A stretch of DNA of 64,000 nt from Pseudomonas sp. MIACH (GTDB lineage Bacteria; Pseudomonadota; Gammaproteobacteria; Pseudomonadales; Pseudomonadaceae). Each line of letters opens with the position of its first letter. The stretch's first letter is position 1. The position numbers were made by a program, and so were the translations under genes. The notes under the pieces are model-generated. The model saw only the letters and a list, made by a program, of their open reading frames with translations. It was not told where the DNA came from and ran no database searches. Below are positions 8,346 through 17,579 of this stretch, in pieces. The stretch is from contig NZ_LHVO01000002.1 of the NCBI RefSeq assembly GCF_001269925.1, forward strand, positions 310,001 through 374,000. The letters are read 5' to 3'.

Positions 8346-10268
8346 ATGGTGCAGTTGTGTTCAATCGAGCAAGCAGTTGACGACGTACTGGCGCGGTTAC
8401 CGGCGCATATCCACATGGGCATGCCCCTGGGCCTGGGTAAGCCGAACCTGTTCGCCAATGCACTGTACCGGCGTATCGCCAAGTTGCCGGATCGCGCGCT
8501 GACGATTTACACCGCGTTGAGCCTGGGCCGCCCCACCTTGGGCGATGGCTTGCAGAAGCGCTTTCTCGAACCCTTTATCGAGCGGGTGTTTGGCGACTAT
8601 CCCGAGCTGGATTTCCTCGCTGACCTGCACAAGGACAGCCTGCCGAAGAATATCCATGTGCAGCAGTTCTTCATGCAGCCCGGCAGCCTGCTCCACAGCA
8701 CGTCGGCCCAGCAGGACTACGTGAGCAGCAACTACAGCCATGCCGCCCGCGACATCAATGCCGCCGGCCTGAACCTGGTGGCGCAGTTGGTCGCGAGCAG
8801 CGCCGAACACCCGGATCGCCTGAGCCTGAGCTGCAACCCCGACATCACCCTCGACCTGCTGCCCATGATCGCCAAGCGACGTGAAGCGGGCGAAACCGTT
8901 TTGATCGTTGGCCAGGTTCACACTGACTTGCCCTACATGCCGGGCGACTCCGAGTTGGGCATGGACGCGTTCGACTACCTGATCGATGCAAAGGACAGCA
9001 GCACGTTGTTCTCCACGCCGAACATGCCGGTGGGGTTCCAGGACCATTTCATCGGCTTGCACGCCAGCACCCTGGTGCGCGATGGGGGCACCTTGCAGAT
9101 AGGTATCGGTTCCATGGGCGACGCACTGACCGCCGCTTTGCTGGCGCGCCAGGCCGATAACGAAGCTTATCGCCTGCTACTGACTGACCTGGATGTGTAC
9201 CAATGGGCCCCGCTGATCAGCCGTGAAGGCGGTGTCGACCCCTTCGCCCGTGGCCTCTACGGTTGCAGCGAAATGTTCGTCAACGGCCTGCTGGTGCTGG
9301 CGGATGCGGGGATTATCCGGCGCAAGGTCTACCCGGATGTGGCCACTCAGGAACAAGCCAACGCCGGTTTGCTGGACGATGCGGCGCAGCCCGATGGCGT
9401 TTCGATCCACGGCGGTTTCTTCCTGGGGCCGCGCAGTTTTTACCAGCGTTTGCAGGAGATGACCCACGCCAAGCGTCTGGAATTCAACATGACCCGTATC
9501 AGCTACATCAACGAGCTGTACGGCCAGGAAGAGCTCAAGCGCCTGCAGCGCCAGGATGCACGGTTTATCAACAGCGCGATCACGGTGACGTTGCTGGGCG
9601 CAGGCGTGGCCGACCAGTTGGAGGACGGCCGCGTGCTCAGCGGTGTGGGCGGGCAATACAACTTTGTGGCCCAGGGGCATGCGCTGGAGGGCGCGCGTTC
9701 GATCCTGATCCTGCGCAGCTGGCGCGAGTCGGCGGGTGAGGTCAGTTCCAATATCGTCTGGGAGTATGGGCATTGCACCATCCCCCGGCACCTGCGGGAT
9801 ATTGTCATCACCGAGTATGGAATTGCCGACTTGCGTGGTCAGACGGATGCCAAGGTGATCGAGGCGTTGCTCAACATTACCGACTCACGCTTCCAGGCCG
9901 ACTTGATCGAGCAGGCGCAAAAAGCCGGCAAGTTATCCAAGGATTTCCAGCTGGATCCGCGCTTTGGCGACAACACGCCGGAGCGGCTCCAAGGTATCCA
10001 GGCGCGGCATCGGCGGCTGTTCCCGGAATATCCGCTGGGCAGCGACTTCACGGATGAAGAGCGGGACCTGTTGCGTGCATTGAACTGGCTCAAGAGCAAA
10101 TTCAAGCTCACGGAGATTCTGGAGTTGGGCAAGGCGGCGCTGGATGCACCGGAGCCGGAGGCGTTTCCAGCGCATTTGAGGCGGATGCGGTTGGATAAAC
10201 CGGAGGGGCTGAAAGAGGATCTCTATCAGCGCCTATTGCTCGCTGGCTTACAAGCAACCGCATACTAA
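8346..10268 (+). CDS. Acetyl-CoA hydrolase/transferase family protein
   Basis: A 640-residue class I CoA-transferase. The C-terminal half has the family loops: LQIGIGSMGDALTAAL, VLSGVGGQYNF, and ITEYGIADLRG. The family moves CoA between acyl groups or hydrolyses acyl-CoA. It is longer than the ~500-residue acetate/succinate:CoA transferases, with an extended N-terminal region and a ~100-residue C-terminal tail, so the substrate should not be assumed. AGGAGGGTCGG precedes ATG 8346. It is monocistronic, between the cytochrome terminator and a REP hairpin. Confidence 0.85.
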   Translation: MVQLCSIEQAVDDVLARLPAHIHMGMPLGLGKPNLFANALYRRIAKLPDRALTIYTALSLGRPTLGDGLQKRFLEPFIERVFGDYPELDFLADLHKDSLPKNIHVQQFFMQPGSLLHSTSAQQDYVSSNYSHAARDINAAGLNLVAQLVASSAEHPDRLSLSCNPDITLDLLPMIAKRREAGETVLIVGQVHTDLPYMPGDSELGMDAFDYLIDAKDSSTLFSTPNMPVGFQDHFIGLHASTLVRDGGTLQIGIGSMGDALTAALLARQADNEAYRLLLTDLDVYQWAPLISREGGVDPFARGLYGCSEMFVNGLLVLADAGIIRRKVYPDVATQEQANAGLLDDAAQPDGVSIHGGFFLGPRSFYQRLQEMTHAKRLEFNMTRISYINELYGQEELKRLQRQDARFINSAITVTLLGAGVADQLEDGRVLSGVGGQYNFVAQGHALEGARSILILRSWRESAGEVSSNIVWEYGHCTIPRHLRDIVITEYGIADLRGQTDAKVIEALLNITDSRFQADLIEQAQKAGKLSKDFQLDPRFGDNTPERLQGIQARHRRLFPEYPLGSDFTDEERDLLRALNWLKSKFKLTEILELGKAALDAPEPEAFPAHLRRMRLDKPEGLKEDLYQRLLLAGLQATAY

Positions 10269-10283
10269 AAACCAACACAAAGC

Positions 10284-10316
10284 CAAATGTGGGAGGGTGC
10301 TTGCCCCTCCCAGATG
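10284..10316. repeat. REP singlet (Pseudomonas GTGGGAGGG type)
   Basis: TGGGAGGG (10290-10297) pairs with CCCTCCCA (10305-10312) around TGCTTGC. This is the fluorescent-pseudomonad REP core, placed between convergent genes, where it may also serve as a bidirectional terminator. Confidence 0.8.
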
Positions 10317-10338
10317 TTTAACCGCGTGCAGGCAACGA

Positions 10339-10923
<585 letters not shown>

Positions 10924-10969
10924 CTAATGGCGCGTTGTGCGCCGAAAGTAGATTAAAAAGTAGTCGATT

Positions 10970-12979
10970 CTAGCGCTTTAACATCGCGCGTATATCCGCC
11001 AGGGCGGTGTTGCCGCGAACGGCCTTCACTTCGGTCGGTGTGTCGTCATTGCCTTCCCAGGCCAGGTCATCCGGAGGCAATTCGTCCAGGAACCGGCTGG
11101 GGGCGCAATCGATGATTTCGCCGTATTGCTTGCGCTTGGCGGCAAAGGTGAAGGCCAGTGTCTGACGCGCGCGGGTAATACCCACGTAGGCCAGGCGCCG
11201 TTCTTCCTCAATGGTGTCGGCTTCGATGCTGGAGCGGTGCGGGAGGATTTCCTCTTCCATGCCCATGATGAACACGTAGGGAAATTCCAGGCCCTTGGAC
11301 GCATGCAAGGTCATCATCTGTACACCTTCGGCGCCATCTTCCTCTTCCTGCTGGCGCTCGAGCATGTCGCGCAGCACCAGCTTGCCGATGGCGTCTTCGA
11401 CGGTCATTTCGCCGTCTTCGTCTTTTTCCAGGGTGTTCTTCAGCGCTTCGATCAGGAACCAGACGTTGCCCATTCGGTAATCCGCGGCCTTGTCGCTGGA
11501 ACTGTTGGTGCGCAGCCAGTTTTCATAGTCGATGTCCATGACCATGCTGCGCAGGGCGCTGATCGGGTCTTCGCCGGCGCACTGCTCACGTACCTTGTCC
11601 ATAAAGCGCTTGAAACGTGACAGGCGATCGGTGAAGCGCGTGTCCAAGTGTTCGCCCAAGCCGATTTCGTCGGTGGCGGCGTACATCGAGATCTTGCGTT
11701 CGGTGGCGTAGTTGCCGAGCTTTTCCAGGGTGGTGGAACCGATCTCGCGGCGCGGCACGTTGATCACGCGCAGGAAGGCGTTGTCGTCGTCCGGGTTCAC
11801 GATCAGACGGAAGTAGGCCATCAGGTCTTTCACTTCCTGGCGTCCGAAAAAGCTGTTGCCGCCCGACAGACGATACGGCACCTGGTGGTGCTGCAACTTC
11901 AGTTCGATCAGCTTGGCCTGGTAGTTGCCGCGATAGAGGATTGCGAAGTCGCTGTAAGGGCGGTCGGTGCGCAGGTGCAGGCTGAGGATTTCGACGGCAA
12001 CACGCTCAGCCTCGGCGTCTTCGTTACGGCAGCGGATCACGCGGATCTCATCGCCGTGACCCATCTCGCTCCACAGTTGTTTTTCAAACTCGTGGGGGTT
12101 GTTCGAGATCAGCACGTTGGCGCAACGCAGGATGCGGCTGGTGGAGCGGTAGTTCTGCTCCAGCATCACCACTTTCAGGGACGGGTAGTCGTCCTTGAGC
12201 AGCATCAGGTTTTCCGGGCGGGCGCCGCGCCAGGCGTAGATCGACTGGTCGTCGTCGCCCACCACGGTGAACTGGTTGCGCGTACCGATCAGCAACTTTA
12301 CCAGCAGGTATTGGCTGGCGTTGGTGTCCTGGTATTCGTCTACCAGCAGGTAGCGCACCTTGTTCTGCCACTTTTCGAGGATGTCGGCGTGTTCCTGGAA
12401 CAGCTTCACCGGCAGCAGGATCAGGTCGTCGAAGTCCACCGCGTTGAACGCCTTGAGCGTTCGCTGGTAGTGGGTGTAGACGATGGCGGCGGTCTGTTCC
12501 TTGGGGTTGCGCGCGTTTTCCAGGGCTTCGGGCGGCAGGATCAGGTCGTTTTTCCAGGCGCCGATCATGTTCTTGATCTCGTCGACGCCGTCGTCGCCCG
12601 CGTATTCCTTCTGCATGATGTCGGTCATCAGGGCCTTGACGTCGGTCTCGTCGAAGATCGAGAAGCCCGGCTTGTAGCCCAGCCGCACATGCTCCTTGCG
12701 GATGATGTTCAGCCCCAGGTTGTGGAAGGTACACACAGTGAGGCCACGGCCTTCGCCACCCTTGAGCAGGGTGCCGACACGCTCTTTCATCTCGCGCGCG
12801 GCCTTGTTGGTAAAGGTCATGGCGACGATGTACTGGGCGCGGATGCCACAGTTCTGGATCAGGTGCGCGATCTTGCGGGTGATCACGCTGGTCTTGCCGG
12901 AGCCAGCACCGGCGAGCACCAATAGAGGGCCGCCGACGTAGTTCACGGCTTCTTGCTGCCGGGGATTGAGTCGGGACAT
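10970..12979 (-). CDS. rep: ATP-dependent DNA helicase Rep (UvrD family)
   Basis: A 669-residue superfamily 1A 3'-5' helicase that helps replication forks past obstacles. Motifs in order: Walker A AGAGSGKTSVITRKI near residue 23; motif II LLVDEYQDTN; motif III VVGDDDQSIYAWRGA; motif VI (YVGITRARQTL) near residue 570. Length matches E. coli Rep (673). ATG 12979. Divergent from the GGDEF-EAL gene. Confidence 0.97.
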   Translation of the reverse strand: MSRLNPRQQEAVNYVGGPLLVLAGAGSGKTSVITRKIAHLIQNCGIRAQYIVAMTFTNKAAREMKERVGTLLKGGEGRGLTVCTFHNLGLNIIRKEHVRLGYKPGFSIFDETDVKALMTDIMQKEYAGDDGVDEIKNMIGAWKNDLILPPEALENARNPKEQTAAIVYTHYQRTLKAFNAVDFDDLILLPVKLFQEHADILEKWQNKVRYLLVDEYQDTNASQYLLVKLLIGTRNQFTVVGDDDQSIYAWRGARPENLMLLKDDYPSLKVVMLEQNYRSTSRILRCANVLISNNPHEFEKQLWSEMGHGDEIRVIRCRNEDAEAERVAVEILSLHLRTDRPYSDFAILYRGNYQAKLIELKLQHHQVPYRLSGGNSFFGRQEVKDLMAYFRLIVNPDDDNAFLRVINVPRREIGSTTLEKLGNYATERKISMYAATDEIGLGEHLDTRFTDRLSRFKRFMDKVREQCAGEDPISALRSMVMDIDYENWLRTNSSSDKAADYRMGNVWFLIEALKNTLEKDEDGEMTVEDAIGKLVLRDMLERQQEEEDGAEGVQMMTLHASKGLEFPYVFIMGMEEEILPHRSSIEADTIEEERRLAYVGITRARQTLAFTFAAKRKQYGEIIDCAPSRFLDELPPDDLAWEGNDDTPTEVKAVRGNTALADIRAMLKR

Positions 12980-13162
12980 ACGGAATTCAGGGAGTCGTTG
13001 TTCAAAAGGGCGGGCATTTTAACAGGCTGGCAAGATTCTGCTGCGCTGGATCGACGGTGTGACGTACCACTCGATCTAAATTTGCCGGTTTTGTTACTTT
13101 GCCGCAGGATGTCGGGGCTTCTTGTGGTTAAAGCAGCGACAATTGCTTACACCTGCGTATTT

Positions 13163-13188
13163 GATAACCCCTATCATTGGTGATTATC
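13163..13188. promoter_or_regulatory. Imperfect dyad upstream of the GGDEF-EAL gene
   Basis: GATAA (13163) and TTATC (ending 13188) flank ATCA-TTGG-TGAT, giving nested inverted repeats 58 bp upstream of the TTG start. It could be an operator; only about half the positions match a Fur box, so no regulator is named. Confidence 0.3.
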
Positions 13189-13246
13189 AGGCCGCACGTC
13201 ATAATGCCCTCCGCCAACGAAACTTTGCAGAGTCTAGGGAGCTAGC

Positions 13247-14920
13247 TTGTCTACGCCTGTCGAACCCTTGCGTTTGCTGCTACTGGCCGATGCGCCTGAG
13301 TGGGCAGCGTTGTTGCGCGAGTGCCTGGCGCCGATGGGCGATGGGGCTGTGCTGATCAGCGCCCCCAACTGGGACTCGGTGAGTCGTCTGTTCGATGACG
13401 ACGACAGCGCCGTGCTGCTGACCACGCCCAGCCTGCAACCCGGCCCTGGCCGTTGCAGCTTGCCGTGCGTGTTGTTGCTGGAGCAGGAGCCGCTGGTTTC
13501 GCCGCTGGGCGTCAGTGACTGGCTGATCCGCGATGTTCTGGACGCCGACACATTGCGTCGCTGCCTGCGCCATGTGCGCGAGCGTGGTGTGTTGGAAACC
13601 ACCCTGCAACGCCTGGCCGAGCAAGACCCGCTCACCGGCATCGCCAACCGCCAGGGCTTCCAGACCCTGCTGGCCGCGCGGCTGGCCGAGAATGAAGGTC
13701 GCGGCCTGGCCCTCGGTCACCTGGACCTCGATAACTTTCGCCATGCCAACGATGCCCTCGGTCACCAGGCCGGCGACCGCCTGATCCTGCAGGTGGTGTC
13801 GCGCCTCAAGAGCCAACTCGAAGCCGGCGATCAACTGGCGCGGCTGGGCAGCGACGAATTTGCCCTGCTGATCGATACCCGCCGCGCGCCGCAGCGTGCA
13901 GAGTGGATGGCCGAGCGCATCACCGAAGCGATGGCCGAGCCTTACTGGGTGGATGGCGAAAGCCTGTTGATCGGTTGCAGCCTGGGCGTGGCCCATGCCC
14001 GCGCCCGTGCCGGCGCCGACCCACTGATGTGGCACGCCCATATCGCCATGCAGCAAGCCAAGAGCACCCAGGGCTGCACCTTTCATATCTTCAACGAACG
14101 CATCAACCGCAACGCGCGCAGCCTGGCCGACCTGGAAAGCGAGCTGCGCCGTGCCTTGCGCCGCGATGAACTGGAACTGCATTACCAGCCGCGCCTGGAC
14201 CTGGACGACGGGCATATCGTCGGCCTGGAAGCCCTCGTTCGCTGGCGTCACGGCGAGCGCGGCCTGTTGCCGCCGAGCGAATTCGTGCCCCTGGCCGAAC
14301 AGAGTGGCCTGATTGTGCCCCTGGGTTACTGGGTGATTTCCCGGGCCCTGCGTGACATGCAAGACCTGCGCGAACGCGGCCTGCCGCCGCTGCATATGGC
14401 GGTCAACCTGTCGTTCCGTCAGTTCCAGGACAGCCAATTGCTGTCCACCCTCAGTCGGCTGATTGCCGAGCGTGGGGTAGAAGCCCAATGGTTGGAATTC
14501 GAACTGACCGAAACCGCCGTGATGCGCCGCAGTGACTTGGTCAAGCAGACCATGGACGCCCTTGGCCGCCTGGGTGTGCGGTTTTCCCTGGATGACTTCG
14601 GCACCGGTTTCTCGTCCTTCGTGCACCTCAACAGCCTGCCGATTGCGTTGCTGAAGATCGACAAGAGCTTTGTCGGCGGCATGGAAGAGCGCGAGGAAAA
14701 CCGCAAGCTGGTGCACGCCATGATCAACCTGGCGCACAACCTCAATCTGGAAGTGGTGGCCGAAGGTGTCGAGACTCCCGAGCAACTGGCACTGTTGCGG
14801 CTGTTCGGCTGCGACCAGGCCCAGGGTTACCTGATCAGCAAGCCGCTGCCCTTGCCGGAACTGGTGGAATACCTGACCTTCGGCAACGGCCAGCACACCC
14901 GCGTGGGGGAGGGGCTCTAG
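13247..14920 (+). CDS. GGDEF-EAL cyclic-di-GMP protein, likely phosphodiesterase
   Basis: A 557-residue cytosolic protein. Residues ~1-120 resemble a degenerate receiver-like region, ~125-285 are a GGDEF domain with the altered signature GSDEF (201-205), and ~300-545 are an EAL domain. The EAL catalytic set looks intact: E328-A329-L330 with RWRH, a Glu in ELTETAVMRR, DDFGTG, the lysine in LLKIDKSFV, and EGVET. This predicts c-di-GMP hydrolysis, with the GGDEF domain possibly binding GTP only. Start TTG 13247 has GGGAG upstream. Location beside rep matches P. aeruginosa PA5295 (ProE), a phosphodiesterase affecting exopolysaccharide. Its stop overlaps that of the convergent MATE gene. Confidence 0.9.
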   Translation: MSTPVEPLRLLLLADAPEWAALLRECLAPMGDGAVLISAPNWDSVSRLFDDDDSAVLLTTPSLQPGPGRCSLPCVLLLEQEPLVSPLGVSDWLIRDVLDADTLRRCLRHVRERGVLETTLQRLAEQDPLTGIANRQGFQTLLAARLAENEGRGLALGHLDLDNFRHANDALGHQAGDRLILQVVSRLKSQLEAGDQLARLGSDEFALLIDTRRAPQRAEWMAERITEAMAEPYWVDGESLLIGCSLGVAHARARAGADPLMWHAHIAMQQAKSTQGCTFHIFNERINRNARSLADLESELRRALRRDELELHYQPRLDLDDGHIVGLEALVRWRHGERGLLPPSEFVPLAEQSGLIVPLGYWVISRALRDMQDLRERGLPPLHMAVNLSFRQFQDSQLLSTLSRLIAERGVEAQWLEFELTETAVMRRSDLVKQTMDALGRLGVRFSLDDFGTGFSSFVHLNSLPIALLKIDKSFVGGMEEREENRKLVHAMINLAHNLNLEVVAEGVETPEQLALLRLFGCDQAQGYLISKPLPLPELVEYLTFGNGQHTRVGEGL

Positions 14921-16329
14921 TCGGTCTGTGCAGCCTGAAACCCGGTGTCGGCTTCGGGCTCTGAGCCTTCCCGCCGAATCATCCGCTTCATCTTTGCTTC
15001 AAACGCCCAGGTCAGGCTTATCGCCGCGCAGGCCAGGCCCAGTGCCAGGCCCCACCACACGCCGGTCGGCCCCCAGCCCAGGGTGAAAGCCATCAACCAG
15101 GCCGACGGAGCGCCAATCAACCAGTAGCAGCCCGCACCGATCAAGAAGGTGGTCTTGGCGTCTTTGAGCCCGCGAATGCAACCCATGGCGATGGTTTGCA
15201 CGCCGTCGAACAGCTCGAACCAGGCGGCGACGGCGAGCAGGCTCACGGCCAGGACGATCACGTCGTGGAACGCCGGGTTGTTGTGGTCGATAAGCAGTCC
15301 TATGAGCGGATCGGAAAACAGCCACAACACGGCGGCAAATCCCAACATGATTGCCGCGCCAAAGCCTATGCCAACGCGCCCGGCCATGCGTGCCTGCAGC
15401 AATTGTCCGGCGCCGTAATGCTGGCCGATGCGCATGGTCACCGCGTAGGACATCCCCGCCGGCACCATAAAGGCTACCGACACGATTTGCAGGGCGACCT
15501 GATGTGCCGCCAATTGCGTGCTGCCCATGGTGCCCATGCACAGTGCCGCAAAGGCAAACAGCCCGACCTCCACCGCGTAGGTGCCACCAATGGGCAGGCC
15601 CAGGCGCCACAACTCACGCAGATAGTGGGTGTTGAGGCGCAGCAGCCCGGCGCTCAGCGGGTAGGCTGCATAGGCCCGGTTGCTGCGGATGTACCACATC
15701 AACGCCAGCGCCATGCTGTTGGCGACAATCGCCGTGACTAAACCAATGCCCATCAAGCCGAGTTTGGGCAGGCCGAACATGCCTTCGATCAGCGCGTGGT
15801 TGAGCAGGTAGTTGACCACCGTGCCACCGACGCTGATCACCATCACCGGAGTGGCTTTGCCGATGGCGCTGGTAAAACCGCGCAGCGCCATGAAGCTCAG
15901 GTAGCCGGGCAGGGCGAACGGCAGCAGGGTCAGAAATTGCCCTGCCGAGTGCACGTTGGTGTCGGTCTGGCCGAACATCAGCAACACGGGCTTGAGGTTC
16001 CACAGCAGCAGGGCCGCCGCCAAGGCCATCAGCCAGGCCAGCCACAGCCCTGCCTGGGTCAGGCGGGTGGCGCCTTCGATATCGCCCGCGCCATGGCGGA
16101 TGGCAACCAGGGTGCCCACGGCGGCAATCACGCCGATGCAGAAAATCGCGACGAACGAATAACTCGCCGCGCCCAGGCCGCCACCGGCCAGGGCTTCGGG
16201 GCTCAGGCGCGCCATCATCAGGGTGTCGGTCAACACCATCAGCATGTGCGCCAACTGCGAGGCAATCAACGGCCCTGACAGCCGCAGAATGGCCCAGAGC
16301 TCGGTACGTGCCGGATGCTGCATGATCAT
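14917..16329 (-). CDS. MATE family multidrug efflux transporter
   Basis: About 470 residues with twelve predicted membrane helices arranged as two homologous bundles, as in NorM. It begins LSGPLIASQLAHMLMVLTDT and contains the mid-protein EVGLFAFAALCMG region characteristic of the family. MATE proteins expel cationic drugs in exchange for Na+ or H+ at the inner membrane. The start is uncertain: ATG 16329, ATG 16323 and TTG 16338 are all in frame, and none has a good ribosome site. Divergent from a LysR regulator that may control it. Confidence 0.88.
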   Translation of the reverse strand: MIMQHPARTELWAILRLSGPLIASQLAHMLMVLTDTLMMARLSPEALAGGGLGAASYSFVAIFCIGVIAAVGTLVAIRHGAGDIEGATRLTQAGLWLAWLMALAAALLLWNLKPVLLMFGQTDTNVHSAGQFLTLLPFALPGYLSFMALRGFTSAIGKATPVMVISVGGTVVNYLLNHALIEGMFGLPKLGLMGIGLVTAIVANSMALALMWYIRSNRAYAAYPLSAGLLRLNTHYLRELWRLGLPIGGTYAVEVGLFAFAALCMGTMGSTQLAAHQVALQIVSVAFMVPAGMSYAVTMRIGQHYGAGQLLQARMAGRVGIGFGAAIMLGFAAVLWLFSDPLIGLLIDHNNPAFHDVIVLAVSLLAVAAWFELFDGVQTIAMGCIRGLKDAKTTFLIGAGCYWLIGAPSAWLMAFTLGWGPTGVWWGLALGLACAAISLTWAFEAKMKRMIRREGSEPEADTGFQAAQTD

Positions 16330-16481
16330 CACGCTCAAAAAGTCAGAGGGTTGGGGAGGGGTTGATTCTCGGCGCTCTCAGCCGATTGCACAAAGGGATA
16401 AATGCGATCACTTGCATGATTAAAACTCATGCCTGATTGATTCTGGTAGGGTTTCGGTATTGCGCTGTCGGAGCTTTCCTC

Positions 16482-17402
16482 ATGCATCGTCGTCTTCCTC
16501 CCCTTTATGCCTTGCGCGCATTTGAAGCGGCCTCCCGGCACAGCTCCTTCACCCGGGCAGCCGAGGAGTTGTCGATCACCCAAAGTGCGGTGAGCCGGCA
16601 TATCCGCACACTTGAAGAGCATTTCGCCTGCCGCCTGTTCCTGCGCAGTGGCCGTACCCTGCAGCTCACTGAATCGGCGCGCCTGTTGTTGCCCGGCGTG
16701 CGCGAAGGGTTTGCGGCGCTGGAGCGGGCCTGTCATACCTTGAATGCTGAAGATGACATCCTGCGCATGAAGGCCCCCTCCACATTGACCATGCGCTGGC
16801 TGCTCGCGCGGCTCAGCCGCTTCCGGGCACTGCAGCCCGGCAATGAGGTGCAACTGACCAGCGCCTGGATGAACGTGGATGAGGTGGACTTCAATCAGGA
16901 GCCTTTCGACTGTGCGGTGCTGTTGAGCTACGGGCATTTTCCAGTGGACTGGGAGGCCAGCTACCTGTTCCCCGAACTGTTGATCCCTGTCGGTGCGCCG
17001 AACCTGTTGGAGGATGGGCCCTGGGATGCCTCGCGCCTGGCCACCACCGAGCTGCTGCATCCCACCCCCGACCGCAGGGACTGGCGCAAATGGCTGGAGC
17101 GCATGGGGCTGTCATCCCAGGTATCACTCAAGGGCGGGCAGGTGTTCGATACCCTGGAGCTGGGCATGATCGCCGCAGCGCGGGGGTATGGCGTGTCCAT
17201 GGGCGACTTGTTGATGGTGGCCGAGGACGTGGCGCAGGGACGGCTGAGCCTGCCGTGGCCAACCGCAGTCGCCAGTGGGGAGAATTACTATCTGGTGTGG
17301 CCGAAAACCCGCCCCGGCGGTGAGCGTTTGCGGCGCCTGGCGGACTTCCTCCAGAGCGAAGTGCAGGCCATGGTTCTGCCCGGCGTCGAACGCCTCTATT
17401 GA
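16482..17402 (+). CDS. LysR family transcriptional regulator (GcvA-like)
   Basis: A 306-residue regulator. The N-terminal winged helix-turn-helix is FTRAAEELSITQSAVSRHIR, preceded by LPPLYALRAFEAASRH as in the GcvA/AmpR branch; a periplasmic-binding-protein-like effector domain follows. ATG 16482 has GGAG nine bases upstream; an earlier in-frame ATG extends into the promoter. It is divergent from the MATE pump, the usual layout for a LysR regulator and its target, but the regulated gene and ligand are inference. Confidence 0.9.
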   Translation: MHRRLPPLYALRAFEAASRHSSFTRAAEELSITQSAVSRHIRTLEEHFACRLFLRSGRTLQLTESARLLLPGVREGFAALERACHTLNAEDDILRMKAPSTLTMRWLLARLSRFRALQPGNEVQLTSAWMNVDEVDFNQEPFDCAVLLSYGHFPVDWEASYLFPELLIPVGAPNLLEDGPWDASRLATTELLHPTPDRRDWRKWLERMGLSSQVSLKGGQVFDTLELGMIAAARGYGVSMGDLLMVAEDVAQGRLSLPWPTAVASGENYYLVWPKTRPGGERLRRLADFLQSEVQAMVLPGVERLY

Positions 17403-17453
17403 GTGGTTCAGGCCTCAACGCGCAACCGTTTGCCTGGTACCCCTGCGATTCGC

Positions 17454-17480
17454 TCAAGTATTGTCGCCTGCCGCCGAAGT
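17454..17480 (+). promoter_or_regulatory. Candidate sigma-28 (FliA) promoter of the chemoreceptor gene
   Basis: TCAAGT (17454-17459) is separated by 13 bp from GCCGAAGT (17473-17480). The Pseudomonas FliA consensus is TCAAG(T) then GCCGATAA at this same spacing, so the -35 matches fully and the -10 matches in its first five bases. It lies 100 bp upstream of the chemoreceptor ATG. Confidence 0.6.
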
Positions 17481-17579
17481 AGGTGTGTTGGAACCATCGT
17501 GCACCAACGTTTCCCACCAGATAATTTGCCGAGCAGCGCTATGAGATCAGGATGATCCTGGCCTCGGCCAGGAGCTGTC

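Noticed and set aside
13170-13188. Fur box upstream of the GGDEF-EAL gene
   Set aside because: Only about 10 of 19 positions match the consensus.
13280-14896. 538-codon open frame antisense to the GGDEF-EAL gene
   Set aside because: The sense frame has full domain motifs; the antisense frame has none.
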